Positions 16,719-38,266 of a stretch of 52,821 nt of DNA are shown piece by piece. The notes beneath the pieces were generated by a model, which made no database searches, was not told the origin of the DNA, and worked only from the letters and a program-made list of their open reading frames with translations. The first letter of the stretch is position 1; every line of letters begins with the position of its first letter. The position numbers were made by a program, and so were the translations under genes. Source of the DNA: Pseudomonadota bacterium (GTDB taxonomy: Bacteria; Desulfobacterota; Desulfovibrionia; Desulfovibrionales; Desulfovibrionaceae); the NCBI GenBank assembly GCA_023438245.1, contig JAEXRD010000156.1:1-52821 (forward strand), read 5' to 3'.

Positions 16719-17915
16719 GTGAGCGCAGCCGAGATGAAGAAGCCGGGCGGACGCCTGGCCTACATCGACAACGTCCGCATCTTCCTGTCCATGCTGGTGG
16801 TGGCCCACCATGCGGGCCAGCCCTACGGCAGCGAGGGCTGGTGGCTGTACCAGACCGGCCTGCGCAACGAATGGATCGGCCTGTTCTTCGGCGTCAACGA
16901 GGCCTTCTTCATGGGCCTGTTCTTCCTCATGGCCGGGTTCTTCCACCCCGGCAGCCTGGACCGCAAGGGCCCGCTCACGTTCGTGCTGGACCGGCTCTAC
17001 CGCTTCGGCACGCCCATCGCGGTGATGGTGCTGGGCATCACGCCCATCTTCATCTACTTCCACGCGCTGAACTTCAAGCACCTGGCCTTCGCCTCGTACT
17101 GGGAGTTCTACTCCGGCGTGTACCTGGGCATCGCGGCCAAGCCCGCCGCGTGGACCGGGGCCGCGGGCCCGAACTTCGAGTTCGTGCACCTGTGGTTCAT
17201 CGAGAACCTGTTCATCTACGGCTGCGCCTACGCCCTGTATCGCTGGGCGCGCGGCGCCTCTGACAGGCCCATCTCCCCCAGGCCGACGGACCCCATCAGC
17301 GCCGCCACGGCCTGGAAGGCCATGCTGGCCCTGGCGCTGTGGCTCTCGGTCTCCACCTACCTCATCCGCATCTGGAAGAGCGTGGACGACTGGAAGGTGC
17401 TGCTGGGCTTCTGGGAGATCGAGTTCGCGCACTTCCCGCAGTACGTCACCATGTTCGTGCTGGGCATCATCGCCGCGCGCCGCAACTGGTTCGAGCGCTT
17501 CCCCGCCAGCGTGGGCTGGGCCTGGCTGTGCATCGGCCTGGGCTGCGTGGCGCTGTTCCTGTCCACGGGGCTGGGGGTGGACATCCCCTTCTGGAAGGGC
17601 GGGCTGTCGTTCCAGGCCACCATCCGCGCCGTGTGGGAAAGCCTGCTCTGCCTGGGCTTTTCCGCGGGCCTGCTGACGCTGACCCGCGAGCGCTTCCCCT
17701 CGCAGACCCCGCTGATGAAGACCCTGTCGGACAGCTCGTTCGCCGTGTACGTGTTCCACGTGCCGGTGGTGACGCTGTTGCAGTATGCGCTCTCCGGCAC
17801 CAGCCTGGGCCCGGTGGAGAGCTTCCTGGCGGTGACGGTCCTCGGCATCGCCATCACCTTCCCGCTGGCGCACTACGTGCTGCGGCGGCTGCCCGTGCTG
17901 GGCCCCGCGCTGTAG
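16719..17915 (+). CDS. Acyltransferase-3 family membrane protein (398 aa)
   Basis: Integral membrane O-acyltransferase family with about 10-11 hydrophobic segments. It begins with the typical LAYIDNVRIFLSMLVVAHHA, whose His is the conserved catalytic residue of the family, and has FFLMAGFF shortly after. It begins at GTG with AAGGAG 7 bases upstream, only 19 bases after the acvB-like stop codon, so it is probably third in that operon. It may modify a lipid or a periplasmic glycan; the acceptor is unknown. Confidence 0.82.
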   Translation: MSAAEMKKPGGRLAYIDNVRIFLSMLVVAHHAGQPYGSEGWWLYQTGLRNEWIGLFFGVNEAFFMGLFFLMAGFFHPGSLDRKGPLTFVLDRLYRFGTPIAVMVLGITPIFIYFHALNFKHLAFASYWEFYSGVYLGIAAKPAAWTGAAGPNFEFVHLWFIENLFIYGCAYALYRWARGASDRPISPRPTDPISAATAWKAMLALALWLSVSTYLIRIWKSVDDWKVLLGFWEIEFAHFPQYVTMFVLGIIAARRNWFERFPASVGWAWLCIGLGCVALFLSTGLGVDIPFWKGGLSFQATIRAVWESLLCLGFSAGLLTLTRERFPSQTPLMKTLSDSSFAVYVFHVPVVTLLQYALSGTSLGPVESFLAVTVLGIAITFPLAHYVLRRLPVLGPAL

Positions 17916-17919
17916 GACG

Positions 17920-18282
17920 CTAGGACAACAGCCAGGCGATGGCCTCGCCCTCGTCCTTGAACAGCCGGGCGTCGTAGCCCCGGTTCTGGATCATGGTCTC
18001 GTAGAACCGGCCGTGGCCCAGCATTTCCGGCAGGGCCAGGATGGCCGAGCGGTAGCCCGGCGACTCCGGATAGTGGCGCACCACGAAGTCGTGGGTGAAC
18101 TGGTGGTCCGGCCAGTGCGTCATGCCGCGCACGTCGAACAGGAAGCGCTCCTGGCCGGAGAGATCCATGGTGGTGGTGACCCGGGTGTAGAGCTCCAGCG
18201 GGTCGGTCGGGTAGCGGCCGATCATGGTGATGCGCAGGAAGCCTTTTTCCTGGGCGGTCTTGACCCGGAGCTCTTCTTCCAT
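17920..18282 (-). CDS. Uncharacterised 120-aa protein, STAS-like
   Basis: Small soluble protein of unknown function. The pattern of an N-terminal beta strand GFLRITMIG, a middle RFLFDVRGMTHWPDHQFTHDF and a C-terminal EGEAIAWLLS helix resembles SpoIIAA/STAS-like proteins, but the similarity is weak and by eye only. The ATG at 18282 has GGAGG 5 bases upstream; an in-frame GTG four codons upstream is an alternative. It is convergent with the acyltransferase gene (4 bases apart) and divergent from the next gene. Confidence 0.65.
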   Translation of the reverse strand: MEEELRVKTAQEKGFLRITMIGRYPTDPLELYTRVTTTMDLSGQERFLFDVRGMTHWPDHQFTHDFVVRHYPESPGYRSAILALPEMLGHGRFYETMIQNRGYDARLFKDEGEAIAWLLS

Positions 18283-18376
18283 GGCATCCTCCACGCATCC
18301 GGAACGTCCGCCGGCTTGCCTTTTGCCCGCGCTTGGGGCACTCCCCGCTGACCGCCTCCACAACACCGGAGCCAAC

Positions 18377-19366
18377 ATGACCAAGACGATTTCAGGGCTG
18401 ATCCGCGCCATCCCCACCGCGGCGGTGGAGGTTTTCCGGCATGCCGTGCGCGTCAGCCTGGACCTGTACAAGATAATGATCCCTATCATCGTTCTGGTCA
18501 AGCTGCTCAACGAGTTCGGCCTCATCGGGCACCTGGCCGCGCCGCTGTCCCCGCTCATGCGCCTGGTCGGCCTGCCGCCGGAGGCCGGGCTGGTCTGGGC
18601 CACCAGCATGCTGGCCAACATCTACTCCGGCATCCTGGTGTACACCGCCCTGCCGCTGAGCGAGCCGCTCAGCGTGGCCCAGGTCACCACGCTCTCCTGC
18701 ATGATCCTGGTGGCCCACGGGCTGATCATGGAATGCACCATCACGGCCCGCTGCGGGGCCCGGTTCTGGCACCAGGCGGCCTTCCGCCTGGTCATGGGCT
18801 ACACCCTGGGCGTCATGGTCCACCTGACCGCCCTGGGCCTGGGCCTGGGAACGGAGCCCGCGCGCACGCTCTTCGCCCCGGCGCCCCCGGCCCCCACCCT
18901 GGCCCTGTGGGCCCTGGGCGAGCTGAAGAACCTGGGCTGGATCTTCGTGCTCATCCTCTGCCTCATGAGCGCCATGCGCGTCCTCTCGGCCCTGGGCATC
19001 ACCGCGCTCATGGACCGGGTGCTGGGCCCGGTGCTGCGCCACCTGGGCATCGGGCGGGAGGCCACCACCGTCACCGTGGTGGGCCTGACCCTGGGCATCG
19101 CCTACGGCAGCGGGCTGATCATCCACGAGGCGCGCTCCGGCCGGGTGGGCCAGCGCGACGTGCTCTTCAGCGTCAGCCTCATGGGCCTTTCCCACGCGCT
19201 GTTCGAGGACACCATGCTCATGGCCATGCTGGGGGCCAGCAGCTACGGCACGTTCTGGGGGCGGCTGGCCTTCTCGCTGGCGGTGCTGGCGCTGTTCTCG
19301 CGGCTGCTCTCCGGCGGGGCCTGGAAGGGCTGGGTCACGCCCCTGCCCGAACGGGCCAAGGCCTAG
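18377..19366 (+). CDS. Nucleoside-recognition (Gate) domain membrane protein (329 aa)
   Basis: Integral membrane protein with about eight hydrophobic segments in two similar halves. It resembles the nucleoside-recognition/Gate proteins related to SpmA-SpmB: an amphipathic N-terminus, then MIPIIVLVKLLNEFG, and later GLTLGIAYGSGLIIHEA and GLSHALFEDTMLMAMLGA. Transport of small solutes or ions is suspected for the family, with no defined substrate. CGGAG lies 5 bases before the ATG. It is flanked by convergent and divergent neighbours and so is probably monocistronic. Confidence 0.78.
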   Translation: MTKTISGLIRAIPTAAVEVFRHAVRVSLDLYKIMIPIIVLVKLLNEFGLIGHLAAPLSPLMRLVGLPPEAGLVWATSMLANIYSGILVYTALPLSEPLSVAQVTTLSCMILVAHGLIMECTITARCGARFWHQAAFRLVMGYTLGVMVHLTALGLGLGTEPARTLFAPAPPAPTLALWALGELKNLGWIFVLILCLMSAMRVLSALGITALMDRVLGPVLRHLGIGREATTVTVVGLTLGIAYGSGLIIHEARSGRVGQRDVLFSVSLMGLSHALFEDTMLMAMLGASSYGTFWGRLAFSLAVLALFSRLLSGGAWKGWVTPLPERAKA

Positions 19367-19385
19367 TTCCCGCCCGGCAGGCGAC

Positions 19386-21032
19386 CTATGCGGTCCGCGC
19401 CGGGGTGCGGATGCGCCCCAGGGCGCGCAGCAGCTGCTCGAACACCACGGGCTTGCTCACGTAGTCGTCCATGCCCGCGCCCAGGAAGCGGTCCCGGTCG
19501 CCCTCCTGGGCATAGGCCGTGAGCGCGATGATCCAGACGTCCTCGCGGCCTTGCTCGCGCACCAGCTCCCGGATGCGCTCCGTGGCCTCCAGCCCGCTCA
19601 TGCCCGGCATCTGGATGTCCATGAACAGGCAATCGAAATCCTGCCCGCGCACGGCCTCCAGGGCCTCATCCCCGGTGCGCGCCCAGAGCGCGCTGTGGCC
19701 CATGCGCTCCAGCATGGTCACCAGCGCCCTCGTACCCACCTCCTCGTCGTCCACCAGCAGGATGCGCCGCGCCCCCGCGCTCTCCACGGGTTCGGCCTGT
19801 TCGGCGGCGGGCTCCTCGCCCACGGCGGCCATGGGCAGATGCACGTAGATGTCCGTGCCGCGGCCCAGGGTGCTGTCCACGGCCAGCCCCCCGCCCATGG
19901 CCTGCACCAGCCGCTTCACGATGGCCAGTCCCAGGCCCGCGCCCTCGAACTCCCGGGTGTAGGAGGCGTCGGTCTGGGTGAAGCGCTCGAACACATGGTC
20001 GGTCATGTGCTCGGGGATGCCCACGCCGGTGTCGGAGACGCGCAGGTACAGGCGCACCACCCCCGGCCTGGCCGGGGAGGTCCGGGTCCAGGCCTCCACC
20101 GCCACCGAGCCCTCCTGGGTGAACTTGAAGGCGTTGCCCACCAGGTTGAACAGCACCTGGCGGATGCGGGCGCTGTCGCCCACAAGGGCCGCGGCGCTGC
20201 CCGGCACGCTGGCGCAGGTGAAGTCCAGCCGCTTCTGCCTGCCGGTGAGGGCGAACACATTGGCCACCGAGGAAAGCAGATCCTGCAGGGCGAAGGGCTC
20301 CGGGTTGAGCGAGACCCCGGCGGCCTCCATGCGCGAGAATTCCAGCACATCGGTGAGCAGGGCCAAGAGCCGGTTGGAGGCGTCGAAGGCCATGCGCGCG
20401 TACTGGCGCTGCTCCTCGATGGAGGAGCTGTCCTTGATGAGCTGGAGCATGCCCATGATGCCGTGCAGCGGGGTGCGCACCTCGTGGCTCATGTTGGCCA
20501 GGAACTCGCTCTTGGCCTGGTTGGCCTGCTCGGCCTGCTCCTTCAGGCGCATCATGTCCTCGTAGGCCTTCTGCAACTCCTCGGTGCGCTGGGCCACGGC
20601 GCTCTCCAGGGTCCGCTGGTAGTCGCGCAGGTGGTCGTTGTAGGCCTTGACCTTGATGAGGCTGCGCAGGCGCGCCACCAGCTCGGTGCGGTCCACGGGC
20701 TTGGACAAAAATTCGTCCACCCCGGCCTCCAGGGCCTGCACGCGGTCGGCCACGCCGGAGAGCGTGGTGACCATGACGATGGGAATGATGGCGGTGGCGG
20801 GGTCGCTTTTGAGCCTGCGGGCCACCTCCAGCCCGTCCATGCCGGGCATGATGGCGTCCAGCAGCACGATGTCCGGCGGGCTGGCCACGGCCTGGGCAAG
20901 CGCGCCGGCCCCGTCCTGGGCCAGGTCCACGTCGTAGTCCAGCCGGGCCAGGATGGCCTGGTAGAACTGGAGGTTGCGGAGGTCGTCGTCCACCACCAGC
21001 ACGCGTCGGCGGGTCTCGTCCTGTGCGATCAT
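19386..21032 (-). CDS. Hybrid sensor histidine kinase REC-HK-REC (548 aa)
   Basis: Soluble hybrid kinase. An N-terminal receiver (about 7-125, phospho-Asp in IVLLDAIMPG) is followed by a coiled coil, a HisKA domain with the phospho-His in LANMSHEVRTPLHG, an HATPase domain (LFNLVGNAFKFT, then DTGVGIP and GAGLGLAIVKRL) and a C-terminal receiver (CLFMDIQMPG). There is no membrane segment, so the input must come through the first receiver, which fits phosphotransfer from another kinase. The ATG at 21032 has GAGGG 5 bases upstream. It follows the HPt gene by 10 bases and is the last gene of the operon that starts with the 2027-residue kinase. Confidence 0.92.
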   Translation of the reverse strand: MIAQDETRRRVLVVDDDLRNLQFYQAILARLDYDVDLAQDGAGALAQAVASPPDIVLLDAIMPGMDGLEVARRLKSDPATAIIPIVMVTTLSGVADRVQALEAGVDEFLSKPVDRTELVARLRSLIKVKAYNDHLRDYQRTLESAVAQRTEELQKAYEDMMRLKEQAEQANQAKSEFLANMSHEVRTPLHGIMGMLQLIKDSSSIEEQRQYARMAFDASNRLLALLTDVLEFSRMEAAGVSLNPEPFALQDLLSSVANVFALTGRQKRLDFTCASVPGSAAALVGDSARIRQVLFNLVGNAFKFTQEGSVAVEAWTRTSPARPGVVRLYLRVSDTGVGIPEHMTDHVFERFTQTDASYTREFEGAGLGLAIVKRLVQAMGGGLAVDSTLGRGTDIYVHLPMAAVGEEPAAEQAEPVESAGARRILLVDDEEVGTRALVTMLERMGHSALWARTGDEALEAVRGQDFDCLFMDIQMPGMSGLEATERIRELVREQGREDVWIIALTAYAQEGDRDRFLGAGMDDYVSKPVVFEQLLRALGRIRTPARTA

Positions 21033-21042
21033 GCGGCCCTCG

Positions 21043-21344
21043 CTATTCCGGAACGTACTCGACGCGCACCACGTCGAGGTAATGGGCCATGCGCTCCAGC
21101 AGCCCGGCCAGGGCCTGGGCGTCGGCCTTGCGCGCCGCCGCCTCGATCTCCCGGCCCAGCCCGCACAGGCCCAGCATGTTGTAGTTGGCCCCCGCGCCCC
21201 GGGCGCTGTGGCCCAGCCGCACCAGGGTGGCGAAGTCCGACGCCGCCAGCGCCTCGCCCATGGCATCCAGGTCGGCGCGGGAAAGGTCCAGGAAGGCGGG
21301 CATGAGCCCGGCCAGATCCTCGCTGACGCGCTCCACGGGATGTG

Positions 21345-21357
<13 letters not shown>
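21043..21357 (-). CDS. HPt phosphotransfer protein (104 aa)
   Basis: Single histidine-phosphotransfer domain, a four-helix bundle that relays phosphoryl groups between receivers. The signature LVRLGHSARGAGANYNMLGL carries the phospho-His followed by the usual small residues. The ATG at 21357 is preceded by AAGGAG with 7 bases between, and lies inside the end of the 2027-residue kinase gene (13-base overlap). Placed between two hybrid kinases, it most likely shuttles phosphate between their receivers. Confidence 0.88.
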
Positions 21358-27428
<6,071 letters not shown>

Positions 27429-27538
27429 CGTGCCCAGCTCCTTTCCTGCCCTCCGCCGACCCGAAAGACGGGGCGGACCGGCCCCCAAAATACCGTTTGA
27501 AACGTGCGGCCCCGCTCTGCCGACGCGGGGCCATACGT

Positions 27539-27568
27539 AGTGTACCATCTTCACCGATAAGCGCGCAA
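27539..27568 (-). promoter_or_regulatory. Candidate promoter of the phosphorelay operon
   Basis: On the minus strand TTGCGC (27563-27568), 18 bases, TACACT (27539-27544). Just downstream, 27508-27515 and 27525-27532 form an 8-bp GC stem at the predicted 5' end of the transcript. Weak consensus, tentative. Confidence 0.35.
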
Positions 27569-27617
27569 CGAATAATCACTGCTGAAAACGGGATTTGCGG
27601 GCGCCCCCGCCGCGGCC

Positions 27618-34826
<7,209 letters not shown>

Positions 34827-34933
34827 TGCCCACTCCACGCGCCTTGAGGGCGCCCTGTTTCGACAAGACACGGGATGTGGCGGGGGGACATCCCTCTAGA
34901 GGAATGACCGTACACGCCCCCATGTCTTTTTTC

Positions 34934-34962
34934 AATACAGAACGCTTGGAATGCCTGCGCAA
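34934..34962 (-). promoter_or_regulatory. Candidate promoter of the CheB-CheR kinase
   Basis: Minus strand TTGCGC (34957-34962), 17 bases, TGTATT (34934-34939), about 107 bases upstream of the start codon. Tentative match to a sigma-70 promoter. Confidence 0.35.
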
Positions 34963-34980
34963 TTCACTGCGTAGGGGGCA

Positions 34981-35203
34981 CTACGCTCCCGCCTGGCCGT
35001 GCCCGGGCGCGCCAGGGGCCCGGTGCGTCGGCTCCCCGTCGCGGCCCTTGCGCTCGCGCTTGGCCACGGACATGCCCTGGGCCGCCCTTTCGGGGGGAAA
35101 CACGGCGATGCCGATGCTGGCGCGCGCTCTCCAGGTCGCCCACGCCCGGCAGGATGACGCCGAACTCGTCGCCGCCCAGCCGGGCCACGGTGTCGGTCTC
35201 GCG
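34981..35203 (-). pseudogene. Decayed GGDEF (diguanylate cyclase) remnant
   Basis: One minus-strand frame reads DTVARLGGDEFGVILPGVGD, an unmistakable GGDEF active-site loop, followed by LESA. It then breaks, and in another frame the next GGDEF element follows at once (SIGIAVFPPERA) and continues as VAKRERKGRDGEPTH to a stop. About 50 residues between these blocks are missing, the frame is shifted, and there is no start or N-terminal part: upstream it abuts the stop codon of the rhodanese fusion. It cannot make an active cyclase. The junction lies in a run of alternating GC around 35125. Confidence 0.75.
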
Positions 35204-35240
35204 GGGCTGGATTCGCCGCCGCTTCCCGCGCAGCCGGTGG

Positions 35241-36974
35241 CTACAGGCCGCGTCCGGCCGCCATGATGGCGGTCATGCCGCCCTCCACGCAGACCACGTC
35301 CCGGAAGCCGTGGTGCGCCAGCGTCACGAAGGACTCGTAGGCCCGCGCCCCGGTATTGCAGACAAGCACGATGGGCCTGTTCCGCGGCAGCTCCGCCAGC
35401 CGCCCGGCCAGCTCCCCCTGTGGGATGTTGCGCCAGTGGGCGGGGTGGCGCGTCAGCAGGTCCTCGGCGTTGGAGCGCTCGCGGCAGTCCAGGAACACCG
35501 GGCCGTCGCCGTTGCTGGCCACGCGCCCGGCCCAAAGGCTGGCGAACTCGTCGGCGTGGATGCCCCGGTTGCGCCCGGCCAGGATGTTCTCCGCCGCGCC
35601 GCCCAGCACGTTCAATATGTCCAGGGCCGCGGCGAAGGGCGGGGAGTAGGCCATCTCCAGCCCGGCCAGGTCCGAAGCCGTGACCCCGTGGGGCAGCAGC
35701 GCCGCCACGGTGTCCACGCGGCCCACCAGGGCGTCGCCCGCGGCCCCCAGGCCCTGCATGCCCAGCACGCGGCCCGTGCCGCGCTGCACCACCAGCTCCA
35801 GGCTCATGGGCTTCTTGTCCGGGTGGAAATGCGCGCGGTCCAGCTGGCTCACATGCACGCACAGGGCGTCGAGCCCGGCGGCGCGCGCCGCGGAGAGGGT
35901 CAGCCCGGTTCCCGCCGCCGCCTTGTCGAACAGGCCCACGCACCACGAGCCGACGGCGCCGGGGAAGGGCGTCATGTCCTTTTCGTCCCCCGCGGCCAGA
36001 TTGGTGCCGATGACCCGGCCCTGGCGGTTGGCCAACGAACCGAGCGGCAGATATGCGGGCGCTCCGGTGATTCGGTGCGTAAGCTCCACGCAGTCGCCCC
36101 CGGCGAAGATGTCCGGATCGCTGGTGCGCAGGAACTCGTCCACGCGGATGCCGCCGCGCTCGGACACGTTCAGCCCGGCCTGGCGCGCCAGCCAGGAATT
36201 GGGCCGCACGCCGACGGCGCTGATGACGAGCTGGGCCTGCAGGACCTCGGCCTCGGTGACCACGCGGGCCACGCGGCCGTCCTGCCCGGCCTCCAGCGAG
36301 CGCACATTGGCCCCCAGGCGGAACGACACGCCCTTTGCCTCCATGTGCCGCCGGGCCATGGCCGCCAGATTCCCTCCGGCCACGCCGGGCAAAATCTGCT
36401 CGCACAGCTCCAGCACCGTGACCTCGATTCCCCACATGTCGGCCAGGGCCACGGCCATTTCCAGGCCGATGAACCCCGCGCCCACAACCACGGCGCGCTC
36501 CACGCCGCCCGCGGCCACCAGCGCCCGGATATCCTGGGCGCAGTCCAGGCCATGCACGCTGAACACGCCCGGCAGGTCCGCGCCGGGCACGGGCAGCCGG
36601 TTGGGCGTGCTGCCGGTGGCCAGCACCAGCTTGTCGTACGGGAGCGCCTCCTCCCGGCCCGTGGGCAGGTGGCGCAGGGTCACGGTCCTGGCCGCGCGGT
36701 CGATGGCCGTGGCCTCGGTCTGGGTGCGGACGTCCACGCCCTTGGTGGCGCGAAAAAAGGCCTCGTCGCGGATCATGTGGAAGGCCGTGGTGCGCAGCTG
36801 GTCGATGTCGCTCACGTCGCCGCCGACGAAGAAGGGGATGCCGCAACCGCCGTAGGAAATGGTCGCGGCCTTGTCCACAAGGGTCACGCGGGCGTCGGGC
36901 TCCAGGCGCTTGAAGCGGGCGGCGGCCTTGGGTCCCAGGGCCACGGCGCCGATGATGACGATATGCCTGGCCAT
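35241..36974 (-). CDS. CoA-disulfide/persulfide reductase-like flavoprotein with rhodanese domain (577 aa)
   Basis: Pyridine-nucleotide disulfide oxidoreductase fused to rhodanese, as in CoADR-Rhd and Npsr enzymes that reduce CoA (per)sulfides or polysulfide with NAD(P)H. FAD site IVIIGAVALGPKAAA at the N-terminus; active-site Cys in SYGGCGIPFF (about 44); NAD site VVVGAGFIGLEMAVAL; FAD motif IFAGGDCVEL; a dimerisation domain; and the C-terminal rhodanese (about 470-577) with its Cys in IVLVCNTGARAYESFV. Both redox cysteines are present. AGGGGAG precedes the ATG at 36974. It lies 3 bases after the Usp gene, third in the leftward operon from the sigma-54 promoter near 38128. The rhodanese is probably for cellular sulfane-sulfur handling. 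Confidence 0.9.
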   Translation of the reverse strand: MARHIVIIGAVALGPKAAARFKRLEPDARVTLVDKAATISYGGCGIPFFVGGDVSDIDQLRTTAFHMIRDEAFFRATKGVDVRTQTEATAIDRAARTVTLRHLPTGREEALPYDKLVLATGSTPNRLPVPGADLPGVFSVHGLDCAQDIRALVAAGGVERAVVVGAGFIGLEMAVALADMWGIEVTVLELCEQILPGVAGGNLAAMARRHMEAKGVSFRLGANVRSLEAGQDGRVARVVTEAEVLQAQLVISAVGVRPNSWLARQAGLNVSERGGIRVDEFLRTSDPDIFAGGDCVELTHRITGAPAYLPLGSLANRQGRVIGTNLAAGDEKDMTPFPGAVGSWCVGLFDKAAAGTGLTLSAARAAGLDALCVHVSQLDRAHFHPDKKPMSLELVVQRGTGRVLGMQGLGAAGDALVGRVDTVAALLPHGVTASDLAGLEMAYSPPFAAALDILNVLGGAAENILAGRNRGIHADEFASLWAGRVASNGDGPVFLDCRERSNAEDLLTRHPAHWRNIPQGELAGRLAELPRNRPIVLVCNTGARAYESFVTLAHHGFRDVVCVEGGMTAIMAAGRGL

Positions 36975-36977
36975 GGC

Positions 36978-37844
36978 TCAGACTCCCCTGGTGGCGGGCC
37001 GGGCAAGCAGCACGGGAATGCGCGCGTTGCGCAGCACGTGGGCCGCGACCGGGTGGTCGGAGGACAGGAGCAGCAGGTCGGCCTGGCGTTCGCGGGCGTG
37101 CTTGAAGATCTCCACGCCGGGCTCGCCCTCGGCGGCGTCCAGGCGGAAGCGGTCCGATCCCGGCAGCCCCTGGCAGAGATAAGCCAGCCGTTCGCGGGCG
37201 GCCTGGGCCTTGCGCGCGACCTCGTCCTGGGCAGGAGCCGCGCTGCCCAGCGGCAGCGGCAACGGCTGCAGGACATGCAGCTCCGCGCCCTCGCGCGCCG
37301 CCAGCCGCGCGGCCAGTTCCAGCAGGGGCCGGTCAATCCTGGCGGCATCGGGCCTCCCGGCATCCACCACAGTGAGGATGCGTTCGAACGGCCCGGTTCT
37401 GCCCCCTGTTTCTGGTACCGCCAGGACCGGACAGGGCGCGGCCTCCGCCAGCACCAGGGCGGCCTCGCGGCCCGAATCGCCAGCGTCCAGCTCCCGGCGG
37501 CACTGCTCCAGGGCGTCGCCGCCGCCCAGAACCAGCAGGTCCGGTCCGGCCAGGCGCGCCATCTTGAGCAGCTCCACATGCAGGAAGCCAGCCCCCGCGG
37601 CCACGTCCGCCGTCAGGCCGGAGGGCAGGTGCTTGCGGCAGAGCGCCTCCACCTCGGCCCTGCGCGCTTCCAGCTCTTTTTCCGTGGGCAGTTCCAGCAC
37701 ACAGGCCCCGTCCCGGCTCCTCGGCGGGCTCACGTGCTGCACGAACAGCCCCGCCCCGTGCCGCTCGGCCAGCCCGGCGGCCACCTGCAACGCGCCGCCC
37801 GCCTGCTCCACGTCCCCCAGCCCCAGCAACACCATGGTGAACAT
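36978..37844 (-). CDS. Tandem universal stress protein (288 aa)
   Basis: Two UspA-type Rossmann domains in tandem: the first opens with FTMVLLGLGDVEQAGGALQV, the second with RILTVVDAGRPDAARIDRPL and ends PVAAHVLRNARIPVLLARP. The nucleotide-loop glycines are only partly conserved in the first domain (LVLGGGDALEQ) and poor in the second, so ATP binding is uncertain. AAGGGGGGAG is immediately upstream of the ATG at 37844. Middle gene of the leftward operon. Confidence 0.8.
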   Translation of the reverse strand: MFTMVLLGLGDVEQAGGALQVAAGLAERHGAGLFVQHVSPPRSRDGACVLELPTEKELEARRAEVEALCRKHLPSGLTADVAAGAGFLHVELLKMARLAGPDLLVLGGGDALEQCRRELDAGDSGREAALVLAEAAPCPVLAVPETGGRTGPFERILTVVDAGRPDAARIDRPLLELAARLAAREGAELHVLQPLPLPLGSAAPAQDEVARKAQAARERLAYLCQGLPGSDRFRLDAAEGEPGVEIFKHARERQADLLLLSSDHPVAAHVLRNARIPVLLARPATRGV

Positions 37845-37881
37845 CGCTCCCCCCTTTTCGCGTCCGTTGCGTGCCCCCGGG

Positions 37882-38076
37882 CTAGGCCCGGTCGGAACGC
37901 CCCTGCCGGTTGCGGCTGCGGCGGCGTTCGCCCCCGCCCTTGTCGTTCGCACCGGCGCCTTCCCGGTCAACGTCGCCGCAGGGACCGCAGCCCCGCCCCG
38001 GCCCCTGGCCCTTGCCCTGGCCGCGTCGCTGTCCCTTGCCCTGGCCCCGAGGACCTGTTCCGTCCTGGTTCGGCAT
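37882..38076 (-). CDS. Small Gly/Arg/Gln-rich protein, DUF5320-like (64 aa)
   Basis: MPNQDGTGPRGQGKGQ followed by a low-complexity Gly/Lys/Arg/Gln stretch, one Cys pair (GCGPCGD) and a very basic C-terminus. Short proteins with a DGTGP start are common beside NifX and MinD/Mrp genes in anaerobes; function unknown. GGAGG lies 8 bases before the ATG. It is the first gene of the leftward sigma-54 operon, 38 bases ahead of the Usp gene. The start is well supported; composition alone would be weak evidence. Confidence 0.7.
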   Translation of the reverse strand: MPNQDGTGPRGQGKGQRRGQGKGQGPGRGCGPCGDVDREGAGANDKGGGERRRSRNRQGRSDRA

Positions 38077-38120
38077 GGCTTGCGCCTCCTTTCCGCTCGC
38101 GCGGTGTCTGGCCCGGTAGA

Positions 38121-38135
38121 GCATCAGCCGTGCCG
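38121..38135 (-). promoter_or_regulatory. Sigma-54 promoter, leftward operon
   Basis: The minus strand reads CGGCACGGCTGATGC: GG at -24 and GC at -12 with exactly 12 bases between the pair starts, matching TGGCACG-N4-TTGC at all invariant positions. It is 45 bases upstream of the small Gly-rich gene. Confidence 0.8.
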
Positions 38136-38199
38136 CGCCAAAAACATCAATGGAACCGCGTGGGTTGACTTTGCTGGCCATGGGGGTAGGACGGAATCC

Positions 38200-38216
38200 G
38201 GACGCGAAACGCGCCT
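38200..38216. promoter_or_regulatory. Operator/UAS copy 1
   Basis: GGACGCGAAACGCGCCT matches the 17-bp motif GGGCGCGAAACGCGCCC at 15 of 17 positions. It lies about 65 bases upstream of the -24 element of the leftward sigma-54 promoter, a normal distance for an activator site. Confidence 0.7.
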
Positions 38217-38229
38217 ATCCACCTCCTGA

Positions 38230-38246
38230 GGGCGCATTTCGCGCCC
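38230..38246. promoter_or_regulatory. Operator/UAS copy 2
   Basis: On the minus strand GGGCGCGAAATGCGCCC, 16 of 17 positions identical to copy 3. It starts 30 bases (about three helical turns) from copy 1 and ends 20 bases before the regulator's start codon, so it could also serve autoregulation. Confidence 0.75.
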
Positions 38247-38266
38247 GGGGAAAACCAGGAGCGGCC

